Source: Peterkaempfera bronchialis (lineage in GTDB: Bacteria > Actinomycetota > Actinomycetes > Streptomycetales > Streptomycetaceae). From it: a DNA stretch of 64,000 nucleotides. Position 1 is the first letter of the stretch. Every line of letters begins with the position of its first letter. Under the pieces are notes generated by a model. That model saw only the letters and a program-made list of their open reading frames with translations, did not search any database and was not told the origin of the DNA. The stretch lies in assembly GCF_003258605.2 (NCBI RefSeq), contig NZ_CP031264.1, positions 5,394,001 through 5,458,000 of the forward strand. Reading direction: 5' to 3'. Both the position numbers and the translations under genes were made by a program. Below, piece after piece: positions 34,305 to 42,769 of the stretch.

Positions 34305-35993
34305 GTGACGTCTCGGAACCCGCGCGACCGTGATGCCCAGCTCCCCTCAGCATGCCGACCCGAACGCCCCGCCCCCGATCCGGAGGCGGGCCCCAAGGCC
34401 GGCGACCGGAACACCGCCCGCTCCGGCCCGGGGGGCGACGGCCCTGCCGGTCCGGCCACGCCCGCCGCTACCGCCGGGCGGAGCACCGCCGCGCCCGGCC
34501 GCAGGGCCGGTGCCACCGTCACGCGGCTCCCGGGCGCCTCGACGCCCCGCCGCCGGACCGTCGGCGACGCACCCCAGCCCGGTCGGCAGGCCCCGCCGCG
34601 CCGCCCCGGGGGGCGTGGCCGCGCGCCCGCACCCGAGGGCTTCCCGGTGCCCGCCGAACTCGCCCCGCTCGCCCGCCGGATGCTGGCCGACGCCGTCCGC
34701 ATCGCCCACTGGGCCGGTGAACTGGACCGCGTCGACAAGCGCGGCGAACTCCTGCCCGAGGACGCCCGCGCGGCGGGCCGCGCCCTGGCGATGACCGTCG
34801 GCGCCGCCGCCAAGGCATGGGGGCAGGCCCTGCTCACCGGCCTGGTGGAGCTGCGCGACGGCGGCGCCGGACCGGGCTGGCGGCTGCACGCCTGGGAGCA
34901 CGACGACGAGGCCGTGGTCCGCGGCTGGTCCGCGCTCTTCGACGCCTGGACCCTGCTCGCCCCGGTACCGCCGGCCGCCCTGCGCGGAGTCTTCGCCGTC
35001 CTCGCCGGACAGGCCGTGGACCAGGCACCGCAACTGCTCTCCTTCCTCCACCTGGTGGACGGCCCGGTCCCCGACGGCGAGCTGATGGAACTGCTCCGCC
35101 GTGGCCTGGACGAGCGCCACCACGGCGGGGGCGTCGGGCCGACCGCGCTCTCCCCGGTGCCGCACGCCGCCTCCGCCGTCTCGGCGGTGCGCGGCAGCGA
35201 GCCCCGCGACGCGGACGCGCCGGAGGAGGAGAGCGCACCGCCAGCCCCCTCCGACGTGGCCGCCGTACTGGAGTGGATGCTCGACGGGCTGATCGCGGTC
35301 GGCGCGGTCGTCCGGGAGCCGCAGGGCGAGCCGGGCGTCGAGCCGTCCGTGCGGCTCTCCCCGCTCGGCCACTGGGCTGTACGGGCGAAGCTGGAGGAGA
35401 TCTGCACGGTCGCGCAGACCGCCGCCGGCCACATCGAGCAGAGCGCCCTGGAACTGCTCACCGCCTGCGCCCGCTACTCGCCCGGCCCGGCCCGCGCCGA
35501 GTACCGGGCCTGGGTGGCGGCCCGACCCGTGGACCGCGCCGTCTCCGAACTGCTGGAGGCCGCCCGGGGCGACGACGCGCTGGTCCGCGGCCTCGCCTTC
35601 GAGGCGCTGCGGGTGGCCGGCGGCACGGCCGAGCAGGCGGTGCGGGCGGCTGCGGAGGAGCCTGTGCTGCGGCCGTATGCGCTGCTCTGGCTGGCCGAGC
35701 AGTCGGACGAGGAGGGTGTGGTCCCCGCCGACGTGCTCACCCGCGAGGACGCGGCCTGGCTCTGGGTGGACACCGGCGCCGCCGTGCTGGACCACGGGGA
35801 CACGGTGCTGCTGGTCGGGCACGTGGAGGCCGCCGCCGTGGGCGACCCCAACCGCCTCTTCACCCGGGCCCGCCAGTCCGGCCACCCGCGCGCCGCCTCG
35901 GTGCTCACCGCCGTCGCCCAGACCCACCCCGACCCGGCAGTCGCCCGCGCGGCCCGCCGCAGCGCCTTCAGCGTCCACCACGGGGGGGCTTGA
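34305..35993 (+). CDS. Conserved hypothetical protein with disordered N terminus and helical body
   Basis: A 562-residue protein that I cannot assign. Residues 1-115 are Pro/Arg/Ala/Gly-rich and likely disordered. The rest is Ala/Leu-rich and helical, with segments such as FEALRVAGGTAEQAVRAAAEE near residue 430 and ARAARRSAFSV at the end that look like irregular alpha-helical (HEAT-like) repeats. There is no membrane segment and no catalytic motif. GTG start at 34305, preceded only by GGGGAAG. The final codons (VHHGGA and stop) are made of the first unit of the downstream repeat block, so the natural C terminus may have been altered. Confidence 0.6.
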   Translation: MTSRNPRDRDAQLPSACRPERPAPDPEAGPKAGDRNTARSGPGGDGPAGPATPAATAGRSTAAPGRRAGATVTRLPGASTPRRRTVGDAPQPGRQAPPRRPGGRGRAPAPEGFPVPAELAPLARRMLADAVRIAHWAGELDRVDKRGELLPEDARAAGRALAMTVGAAAKAWGQALLTGLVELRDGGAGPGWRLHAWEHDDEAVVRGWSALFDAWTLLAPVPPAALRGVFAVLAGQAVDQAPQLLSFLHLVDGPVPDGELMELLRRGLDERHHGGGVGPTALSPVPHAASAVSAVRGSEPRDADAPEEESAPPAPSDVAAVLEWMLDGLIAVGAVVREPQGEPGVEPSVRLSPLGHWAVRAKLEEICTVAQTAAGHIEQSALELLTACARYSPGPARAEYRAWVAARPVDRAVSELLEAARGDDALVRGLAFEALRVAGGTAEQAVRAAAEEPVLRPYALLWLAEQSDEEGVVPADVLTREDAAWLWVDTGAAVLDHGDTVLLVGHVEAAAVGDPNRLFTRARQSGHPRAASVLTAVAQTHPDPAVARAARRSAFSVHHGGA

Positions 35994-36375
35994 CCCCTCC
36001 GGGGAGGGCGAGGGGGTCGGTGTTCACCACGGTGGGGGTTGACCCCTCCGGGGGTGGGGGTCGGCGGTTGGGGATGCCGATGCGTCTCGGCGCGGCCCGC
36101 CGCTGTGCCTTCGGCGTTCACCACGGGGGGCTTGACCCCTCCGGGGAGGGTGCGGGGGGTCGGGGCCAGGGGCCACCACGGCGGCTTGTCCCCGTCCCGG
36201 GAGGCTGAGAGGGGTCGGGGTCGGTGTCCACCACGGGGGGGCTTGACCCCTCCGGGGGTGGGGGCCGGCGGTTGAGGGTGCCGATGTGCCTGGGCGCTGC
36301 CTGCCGCTGTGTCTTCGGCGTTCACCATGGCGGGGCCTGACCCCTCCCGGGTGAGGGGGCGGCGGGCGGGGGCGG
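35975..36375. repeat. Degenerate GC-rich repeat block
   Basis: Five or six copies of a core close to TTCACCACGGGGGGCTTGAC followed by CCCTCCGGGG occur at about 35977, 36021, 36117, 36172 (degenerate), 36228 and 36321. They are separated by short (about 40-55 bp) or long (about 90-95 bp) spacers. The long spacers are themselves alike: both carry GGCGGTTG, GATGC/GTGCCGATG and CCTTCGGCG-type sequence. Each core can fold through GGGG-CTTGA-CCCC. The block fills the space between the hypothetical gene and the GS-like gene. Confidence 0.85.
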
Positions 36376-36471
36376 CCTGCTGCTGATCACCCTCTGGGGG
36401 GCTATCGCGGCGCCCACCTGCCGCGACACCATGGCGGGGACCGTGGAGCCGACGAAGGGACACCGGCCGCG

Positions 36472-37866
36472 ATGGACGACGAGCAGTGGTCGCGGGACCG
36501 GACCGCCAGGGCCGAGGAGGCCCGGCTGGTCGCCGCGCGGCTGCACGCCGAGGGCGCCGCCGGAGTCCTGCTGACGTGGGTGGACAACGCGGGCCTCACC
36601 CGGGTCAAGGGAGTGCCGGTACGCAGGCTGGAGCACGCCGCCGCCTGGGGCGTCGGCATGTCGCCGATCTTCGACGTCTTCCTGGTCGACGACTCGATCA
36701 CCGAGAGCCGCTTCATCGGCGGCCCCGGCGGCGACCTGCGGCTCTTCCCCGACCTCGACCGGGCGGTGCCGCTGGCCGCCCAGCCCGGCTGGGCGTGGGC
36801 GCCCGTGGACCGCTACACCCAGGACGGCACCCCGCACCCCGGCTGCCAGCGCCGCTTCGCCCGCCGGATGGTCGACCGGGCGCTGGCGCTCGGCCTGGAG
36901 TTCCGCTGCGCCTTCGAGGTGGAGTGGGTGGCCGCCCGCGCCGACGGGCCGCCCGAGGAGATCGCGTACCCGACCCGGGGCCCCGCCTATGGCATGGGGC
37001 GGGTGATCGACCTCTCCGACTGCCTGCGCGATCTGCTGCGGGCCCTGGATGAGCAGGGCATCGCCGTCCACCAGGTGCATCCCGAGTACGCGCCCGGCCA
37101 GTACGAGCTGTCGGTCGCGCCGGAGGACCCGGTGGCCGCCGCCGACACCTGCGTACTGGTGCGGCAGACCGTGCGGGCGGTCTCGGCCCGGCACGGCCTG
37201 CGGGTCTCCTTCGCCCCGGCCGTGGAGGCGGGCGGCGTCGGCAATGGCGGCCACCTGCATCTGAGCCTCTGGCGCGGCGGGTCCAACCTCTGCCACGGCG
37301 GCACCGGGCCGCATGGGCTGACCGGGGAGGCGGAGGCGTTCCTGGCCGGGGTGCTGGCCGAGCTGCCCGCCCTGGTGGCGGTGGGCGCCCCCGGGCCGGG
37401 CAGCCCGCTGCGGCTGGTCCCGTCGCACTGGGCGGGGGCCTACCGGTGCTGGGGCCGGGAGAACCGGGAGGCGGCCCTGCGGCTGGTCACCGGCTCGTCC
37501 GGGGAGGAGGGCAGCGCGGCCAATGTCGAGGTCAAGTGCTTCGACGGCGCCGCCAACCCGTATCTCGCCGTCGGCGCGGTGATCGCCGCCGGGCTGGCCG
37601 GACTGGAGGCCGGGCGCACCCTGCCGCCGGAGGCGCACGGCGACCCGGCGACCTGGCCGCCCGAGCAGGCGGCGCGGCTGGGCGTGGAGCGGCTGCCGCA
37701 GTCGCTGCCGGAGGCGATCGGCCACTTCGAGCGGTCCGAGCTGCTGCGCGAGGCGATGGGCGAGGTGCTGCACGAGGCGTTCCGCGCCGTCCGGCAGGGT
37801 GAGGCCGAGCTGTACGCCGACGCCACCCCCGAAGAGGTGGCCGCCGCGACCCGGTGGCGCTACTGA
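36472..37866 (+). CDS. Glutamine synthetase-family ligase (GlnA3/GlnA4-like, gamma-glutamyl amine ligase)
   Basis: A 464-residue GSI-fold ligase, divergent from GlnA. It keeps the metal and glutamate site elements CAFEVEW, HPEYAPGQYELS, GNGGHLHLSLW and FDGAANPYLAVGA. It lacks the adenylylation-site Tyr context of GlnA and has an N-terminal domain starting near residue 20. Streptomyces paralogues with this pattern attach glutamate to polyamines (GlnA3) or ethanolamine (GlnA4) rather than ammonia. Which amine is used here cannot be decided. The ATG at 36472 lacks a strong Shine-Dalgarno. Neighbours pssA and psd make phosphatidylethanolamine but are on the other strand. Confidence 0.8.
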   Translation: MDDEQWSRDRTARAEEARLVAARLHAEGAAGVLLTWVDNAGLTRVKGVPVRRLEHAAAWGVGMSPIFDVFLVDDSITESRFIGGPGGDLRLFPDLDRAVPLAAQPGWAWAPVDRYTQDGTPHPGCQRRFARRMVDRALALGLEFRCAFEVEWVAARADGPPEEIAYPTRGPAYGMGRVIDLSDCLRDLLRALDEQGIAVHQVHPEYAPGQYELSVAPEDPVAAADTCVLVRQTVRAVSARHGLRVSFAPAVEAGGVGNGGHLHLSLWRGGSNLCHGGTGPHGLTGEAEAFLAGVLAELPALVAVGAPGPGSPLRLVPSHWAGAYRCWGRENREAALRLVTGSSGEEGSAANVEVKCFDGAANPYLAVGAVIAAGLAGLEAGRTLPPEAHGDPATWPPEQAARLGVERLPQSLPEAIGHFERSELLREAMGEVLHEAFRAVRQGEAELYADATPEEVAAATRWRY

Positions 37867-37949
37867 CCGCGCTGCGGCTCCAGGGCGGCTGCCGGACCTT
37901 GTCGGTGATCGCGCCGCCGGTGGTCTGCCCGGCAGGGGCCGGAGACGGC

Positions 37950-37985
37950 GGAGGGGCCCGAGTCCATCCGGACTCGGGCCCCTCC
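37950..37985. terminator. Bidirectional hairpin terminator
   Basis: Perfect 16-bp inverted repeat GGAGGGGCCCGAGTCC / GGACTCGGGCCCCTCC with a four-base ATCC loop, between the converging GS-like gene and pssA. No U run on either side. Confidence 0.8.
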
Positions 37986-37999
37986 GGGGGCGGTGGCGG

Positions 38000-38881
38000 T
38001 CAGCCCAGCCGGGACTCCGCGCGGCGGGCGCGGACGTCGCAGACCTTCTGGTTGACCTTGCGCCGGATGACCAGCAGCGGCGCCATCGCCGCCAGCGCGA
38101 TCTGCGCGGTGGCACCCACGTGCAGCAGCACATCGCCGCCGGGCAGCCCCGCCGCCCAGGCGGCCAGGCAGCCGATGGAGACCACGATCCAGCAGAGCGT
38201 CGCGGTGGCGAGCAGGCCCTGCGGCTTGGGGTACTCGATGCGGCTCACCATCAGGTAGGCGACACCGAAGATGGCGATCATGGCGGGGATGAACGGCGGG
38301 TCCAGCAGCACGATGGCGATCACCGTCATGGCGCCCATCGGGCAGGGCATGCCCTGGAAGACCCCCGGCTGCATCTTCACGGCCGAGAAGCGGGCCAGCC
38401 GCAGCACCACCGCCAGCAGCACGGTGAGCGCGATGAACGCCGAGAGCCGCTGGTCGCCGTCGGGCGACACCATGCCCCACACCGCGACGAAGTACGCCGG
38501 CGCGATGCCGAAGCTGGTGAGGTCCGCCAGGTTGTCCAGTTCGGCACCCAGCGCCGAGCTGCGCAGCTTGCGCGCGACCAGCCCGTCGAAGAGGTCGCAC
38601 ATCGAACCGAGCAGCAGCAGGGTGACCGCCATGGCGGCGCTGTGCCGGTTGGTGGGCGCCGAGCCGTCGCCGGTGATGTGCGGGATCAGCACACCGGTGG
38701 TCATGGAGTAGATCGCCAGGAAGCCGCAGACGGCGTTGCCCAGCGTGAGGAAGTCGGCGGTGGAGAGCGCCTGCGGCGAGCGCGGGGCGCGCAGCTCGCG
38801 GTCGCGGGCCCACCGGCGGCGGCGGATCGCCGTCTCCTCGTCCTGTTCGAGACCCAGTGTCTCGGGATCAGTCACGGTCAA
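38000..38881 (-). CDS. pssA: CDP-diacylglycerol-serine O-phosphatidyltransferase
   Basis: Membrane CDP-alcohol phosphatidyltransferase (293 residues) that makes phosphatidylserine. The family signature D-G-x2-A-R-x8-G-x3-D-x3-D is seen as FDGLVARKLRSSALGAELDN followed by LAD. About seven hydrophobic segments follow, ending in a basic tail. The start could be TTG at 38881 or GTG at 38875; both lie inside the 3' end of psd, so translation is coupled. Psd then decarboxylates the product to phosphatidylethanolamine. Confidence 0.93.
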   Translation of the reverse strand: MTVTDPETLGLEQDEETAIRRRRWARDRELRAPRSPQALSTADFLTLGNAVCGFLAIYSMTTGVLIPHITGDGSAPTNRHSAAMAVTLLLLGSMCDLFDGLVARKLRSSALGAELDNLADLTSFGIAPAYFVAVWGMVSPDGDQRLSAFIALTVLLAVVLRLARFSAVKMQPGVFQGMPCPMGAMTVIAIVLLDPPFIPAMIAIFGVAYLMVSRIEYPKPQGLLATATLCWIVVSIGCLAAWAAGLPGGDVLLHVGATAQIALAAMAPLLVIRRKVNQKVCDVRARRAESRLG

Positions 38882-39560
38882 GGCGTGTCACCCCGGCAGT
38901 CGTCTTCTGGCCGACCCGGACGCCGACCTCGACGCCGGACGGCAGGTAGGTGTCGACGCGCGAGCCGAAGCGGATCAGGCCGACCCGCTCACCCTGCTCG
39001 ACCTTGGCACCCGGCTTCAGGTACGGGACGATGCGGCGGGCCACGGCGCCCGCGATCTGCACCATCTCGATGTCGCCGAGCTCGGTGTCGAAGTGCCACA
39101 CCACGCGCTCGTTCCGGTCGCTGTCCTTGTTGAACGCCGGAACGAAGCCGCCGGGGACATGCTCCACCGAGGTGACCGTACCCGGCAGCGGGGCGCGGTT
39201 CACATGCACATTGAGCGGGCTCATGAAGATGGCCACCCGGGTGCGGCCGTCCGGCCAGGCCTCGATGGACTGCACCACACCGTCGGCCGGTGAGATGACC
39301 CGGCCGGTGCCGATCTCGCGCTCGGGGTCGCGGAAGAACCACAGCATGCCCGCGCTCAGCGCGGACACGGGTACCGCCGCCAGGGCCCACTTGCCGTTGC
39401 GCCGGGTGAGGGCGGTACAGACGGCCGCGGTGGCGACGGTGGGGACGAGCCAGGGCGAGGCGCCGCGTGCGAGGGTCACACGGGGACGTCGGCCGGCCTC
39501 CGGGGACACGAGGGCATCGCGGTCCACGGCGGAGGAGTGAGGGGACGGGCTGTAGGGCAT
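38868..39560 (-). CDS. psd: Phosphatidylserine decarboxylase
   Basis: A 230-residue short-form proenzyme with N-terminal hydrophobic segments around residues 35-75. WFFRDPEREI and ISPADGVVQSIE are typical. Self-cleavage to form the pyruvoyl group is expected at the Gly-Ser in GLIRFGSRVD near residue 202. It makes phosphatidylethanolamine with PssA, whose start overlaps this gene's end by about 14 bp. The upstream 334 bp to the next gene include a 14-bp palindrome at 39763 and otherwise nothing I recognise. Confidence 0.93.
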   Translation of the reverse strand: MPYSPSPHSSAVDRDALVSPEAGRRPRVTLARGASPWLVPTVATAAVCTALTRRNGKWALAAVPVSALSAGMLWFFRDPEREIGTGRVISPADGVVQSIEAWPDGRTRVAIFMSPLNVHVNRAPLPGTVTSVEHVPGGFVPAFNKDSDRNERVVWHFDTELGDIEMVQIAGAVARRIVPYLKPGAKVEQGERVGLIRFGSRVDTYLPSGVEVGVRVGQKTTAGVTRLDRD

Positions 39561-39762
39561 CGAAGACCTTTGTCGCGGGGGGCACCGCGGGGACGAGTGG
39601 TACTGGGGACGGCAGCTGTCCCGGTGGATGCTATCGGCAGCAGGTGGTGAGTGGGCAAGCGCCCGGATCGGGAACCCGCCTGCTACTCGCTGCCCTACCC
39701 CTGCTCCGTGTACGACCGTAGCGGGTGCCCGACCGGTTCCCCAAGTGGAAGGTGAAAGGGCG

Positions 39763-39776
39763 TGAGACGCGTCTCA
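39763..39776. promoter_or_regulatory. 14-bp perfect palindrome upstream of psd
   Basis: TGAGACGCGTCTCA, about 200 bp before the psd start and 120 bp after the acyl-CoA dehydrogenase stop. It could be an operator or a weak stem. No regulator was identified. Confidence 0.35.
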
Positions 39777-39894
39777 GGGCCAGGACCCGGCGGCGCCCGC
39801 AGGGTTCCGCACGCCCCTGCGGGCGCCCCGGTGGCCGGAATTCGACCAGTCGGCGGTCAGCCGACTGCCCGGGTCCGCTCCTCCACTCCTCCGG

Positions 39895-41097
39895 TCACTC
39901 GGCGATCCGGAACTCCTCCAGCAGCCGGCGGCCCACGATCATCTTCTGGATCTCCGCCGTACCTTCACCGATCAGCAGCATCGGTGCCTCCCGGTAGAGC
40001 CGCTCGATCTCGTACTCCTTGGAGAAGCCATAGCCGCCGTGGATGCGGAAGGAGTCCTCCACGACCTCCTTGCAGTACTCGGAGGCGAGGTACTTGGCCA
40101 TGCCGGCCTCCAGGTCGTTGCGCTCCCCGGAGTCCTTCTTACGGGCCGCCATCACCATCATCTGGTGGGCCGCCTCGACCTTGGTGGCCATCTCGGCCAG
40201 CTTGAACTGGATCGCCTGGTGCTCGGCGATCGGCTTGCCGAAGGTGTGGCGCTGCTGCGCGTACCGGATGCCCAGTTCGAAGGCGCGGCGGGCGACGCCG
40301 CAGCCGCGCGCGGCGACATTGACCCGGCCGACCTCGACGCCGTCCATCATCTGGTAGAAGCCCCGGCCGCTGGTGCCGCCCAGCACCCGGTCGGCGGGCA
40401 CCCGGACGTCCTGGAGCACCAGTTCGGTGGTGTCCACGCCCTTGTAGCCCATCTTCTCGATCTTCCCGGGCACGGTGAGGCCGGGGACCGTGGGGTTGGG
40501 GCCGAAGCCCGGCTCCTTCTCGATCAGGAAGGTGGTCATATTGCGGTGCGGCGCGTCATGGCCCTCCTCGGTGCGGCAGAGCACCGCGACCAGGGTGGAG
40601 GTGCCGCCGTTGGTCAGCCACATCTTCTGGCCGTTGATGAGGTAGTCGTCGCCGTCGCGCACCGCCTTGGTACGGATCGCCGAGACGTCCGAGCCCAGGC
40701 CCGGCTCCGACATGGAGAAGGCGCCGCGCACCTCGCCGGTGGCCATCCGGGGCAGGAAGTAGTCCTTCTGCTCCTGGGTGCCGTGGGCGCCGATCATATG
40801 GGCGACGATGAAGTGGGTGTTGACGATGCCGGACACCGACATCCAGCCCCGGGCGATCTCCTCCACCACCAGGGCGTAGGTGAGCAGCGACTCGCCGAGC
40901 CCGCCGTACTCCTCGGGGATGGTCAGGCCGAAGAGGCCGAGCTGCTTCATGCCCTCGACGATCTGCTCCGGGTACTCGTCCCGGTGCTCCAGCTCGGTGG
41001 CGACCGGAATGATCTCCTTGTCGACAAAGTCCCGCACCGTGGCGAGGATGTCCCGCTGGATCTCGGTGAGGCCGTCGGTCTGTGCCAGGCGTCCCAT
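39895..41097 (-). CDS. Acyl-CoA dehydrogenase, candidate (2S)-methylsuccinyl-CoA dehydrogenase
   Basis: A 400-residue FAD acyl-CoA dehydrogenase. FSMSEPGLGSDVSAIRTKA and MWLTNGGTSTLVAV are the FAD/substrate signatures. The catalytic base is the Glu in LLIGEGTAEIQKMIVGRRLL near the C terminus. Its place beside ccr, meaA, the CoA lyase and the MaoC hydratase suggests oxidation of methylsuccinyl-CoA to mesaconyl-CoA. It is shorter than the Rhodobacter enzyme (about 550 residues), so the assignment rests on context. A strong hairpin separates it from the MaoC gene. Confidence 0.85.
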   Translation of the reverse strand: MGRLAQTDGLTEIQRDILATVRDFVDKEIIPVATELEHRDEYPEQIVEGMKQLGLFGLTIPEEYGGLGESLLTYALVVEEIARGWMSVSGIVNTHFIVAHMIGAHGTQEQKDYFLPRMATGEVRGAFSMSEPGLGSDVSAIRTKAVRDGDDYLINGQKMWLTNGGTSTLVAVLCRTEEGHDAPHRNMTTFLIEKEPGFGPNPTVPGLTVPGKIEKMGYKGVDTTELVLQDVRVPADRVLGGTSGRGFYQMMDGVEVGRVNVAARGCGVARRAFELGIRYAQQRHTFGKPIAEHQAIQFKLAEMATKVEAAHQMMVMAARKKDSGERNDLEAGMAKYLASEYCKEVVEDSFRIHGGYGFSKEYEIERLYREAPMLLIGEGTAEIQKMIVGRRLLEEFRIAE

Positions 41098-41156
41098 GGC
41101 GCGGCTCCGTATCAGGTGAGGTCGTCAGGTGAGGTCATCAGGACGGTCGTGAGAGG

Positions 41157-41198
41157 CGGGGGCTCCGCAGGGCGTGCGTGGCTGCTGCGGAGCCCCCG
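41157..41198. terminator. Strong hairpin between the MaoC gene and the acyl-CoA dehydrogenase gene
   Basis: Perfect 14-bp inverted repeat CGGGGGCTCCGCAG / CTGCGGAGCCCCCG with a 14-base loop. Next to it (41112-41140) are two copies of TCAGGTGAGGTC. It may end most transcripts from the ccr operon or act as an RNA-stability element before the last gene. Confidence 0.65.
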
Positions 41199-41243
41199 GG
41201 GCCGGAGGGCGGCCGATGACGGCGGTCGCCCGGTCCGGGGCTT

Positions 41244-41756
41244 CTAGTCCGAGGACGAGCGGAGTTCCGGGCGGCCGGGCTGCTCGCCGCCGCGCGCCTT
41301 GATGTACGTCCCGGTCGGCACCATCACCTTGCGGCGGAAGACGCAGACCAGGGTGCCGTCCTGCTTGTACCCCCGGGTCTCCACCTGGACGATGCCCCGG
41401 TCGTCCTTGGACCGGGACGGCCACTTGTCCAGCACCGTGGTCTCGCCGTACACCGTGTCGCCGTGGAAGGTCGGCGCCACATGCTTCAGCGACTCGACCT
41501 CCAGATTGGCGATGGCCTTGCCGGAGACGTCCGGCACCGACATGCCGAGCAGCAGCGAGTAGATGTAGTTGCCCACCACCACGTTCCGGCCGAAGTCGGT
41601 GGTCTCCTCGGCGTAGTGGGCGTCCATATGGAGCGGATGGTGGTTCATGGTGAGGAGGCAGAAGAGGTGGTCGTCGTACTCGGTGACCGTCTTCCCGGGC
41701 CAGTGCTTGTAGACCGCCCCGACCTCGAACTCCTCAAAGGTCCGTCCGAACTGCAT
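41244..41756 (-). CDS. MaoC-family hydratase, candidate mesaconyl-CoA hydratase
   Basis: A 170-residue hot-dog-fold MaoC-like protein. The hydratase motif with catalytic Asp and His is in FCLLTMNHHPLHMDAHYAEE, followed by GNYIYSLLLGM. It would hydrate mesaconyl-C1-CoA to beta-methylmalyl-CoA in the ethylmalonyl-CoA pathway. The ATG at 41756 has GAGGAG nine bases upstream and lies 13 bp after the CoA lyase stop. Substrate is inferred from the neighbouring genes. Confidence 0.85.
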   Translation of the reverse strand: MQFGRTFEEFEVGAVYKHWPGKTVTEYDDHLFCLLTMNHHPLHMDAHYAEETTDFGRNVVVGNYIYSLLLGMSVPDVSGKAIANLEVESLKHVAPTFHGDTVYGETTVLDKWPSRSKDDRGIVQVETRGYKQDGTLVCVFRRKVMVPTGTYIKARGGEQPGRPELRSSSD

Positions 41757-41769
41757 CTCAGTGGTCTCC

Positions 41770-42732
41770 TCAGTCCTGCGGGGGCTCGAACTTGGAGGTG
41801 CGCTGCATGCCCGCGGCGCGGCCCTTGCCCGCGATGACCAGCGCCATCTTGCGGGACGCCTCATCGATCATCTCGTCGCCGAGCATCGCCGACCCCTTGG
41901 CGCCGCCTGCCTCCGAGGTGCACCACTCGTAGGCGTCCAGGATCAGCTCCGCATGGTCGTAGTCATCCTGCGTCGGCGAGAAGATCTCGTTCGCCGCGGC
42001 GATCTGGTCCGGGTGCAGCACCCACTTGCCGTCGAAGCCCAGCGCGGCGGCCCGCCGTGCGACCTCCCGATAGCCCTCCTGGTTGCGGATCTGGAGGTAC
42101 GGGCCGTCGATCACCTGGAGGTCATGGCTGCGGGCGGCCATCAGCAGGCGCATCAGGATGTAGTGGTAGGCGTCCGCCGGGTAGCCGGGCGGCTGCTCGC
42201 CCACCACCAGCGACTTCATATTGATCGAGGCCATGAAGTCGGCGGGGCCGAAGATGATGGTCTCGACGCGCGGCGAGGAGGCCGCGATGGCGTCCACGTT
42301 CACCAGGCCCTTGGCGTTCTCGATCTGCGCCTCGATGCCGATCCGGCCCACCTCGAAGCCCATGGTCTTCTCGATCTGGGTGAGCAGCAGGTCCAGCGCC
42401 TGCACCTGGGTGGCGTCCTGCACCTTGGGCAGCATGATGCAGTCCAGGTTGGGTCCGGCGCCCTCGACCACGGTGACCACATCGCGGTACGTCCAGTGGG
42501 TGGTCCAGTCGTTGACCCGCACCACGCGGGTCCGACTGCCCCAGTCACCGTTGTTCAGGGCGTCGACGATGGTGTGCCGGGCGCTCTCCTTGACCAGCGG
42601 CGCGCACGCGTCCTCCAGGTCCAGGAAGACCTGGTCGGCGGGCAGGGCCTGCGCCTTCTCCAGAAAGCGCGGGTTGCTGCCGGGCACGGCCAGGCAGGAG
42701 CGGCGGGGACGCAGGCGGTTCACGGTCGTCAT
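41770..42732 (-). CDS. HpcH/HpaI-family CoA ester lyase, candidate beta-methylmalyl-CoA lyase
   Basis: A 320-residue CitE/malyl-CoA-lyase-type TIM barrel. Conserved elements are RRSCLAVPGSNPRF, VFLDLEDACAPLVK (metal-binding acid), RVNDW, and IEAQIENAKGLVNVD (second metal acid). It would cleave beta-methylmalyl-CoA to glyoxylate and propionyl-CoA, the last step of the ethylmalonyl-CoA pathway, and may also act on malyl-CoA. It follows meaA by 37 bp on the same strand. Confidence 0.88.
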   Translation of the reverse strand: MTTVNRLRPRRSCLAVPGSNPRFLEKAQALPADQVFLDLEDACAPLVKESARHTIVDALNNGDWGSRTRVVRVNDWTTHWTYRDVVTVVEGAGPNLDCIMLPKVQDATQVQALDLLLTQIEKTMGFEVGRIGIEAQIENAKGLVNVDAIAASSPRVETIIFGPADFMASINMKSLVVGEQPPGYPADAYHYILMRLLMAARSHDLQVIDGPYLQIRNQEGYREVARRAAALGFDGKWVLHPDQIAAANEIFSPTQDDYDHAELILDAYEWCTSEAGGAKGSAMLGDEMIDEASRKMALVIAGKGRAAGMQRTSKFEPPQD

Positions 42733-42769
42733 GAGGGTGGGTTCGTCCTTCCGGTGCGTGGAGTGGGGG

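Noticed and set aside
35975-36375. CRISPR array
   Set aside because: Copies are degenerate, spacers are similar to each other, lengths vary, and there are no cas genes.
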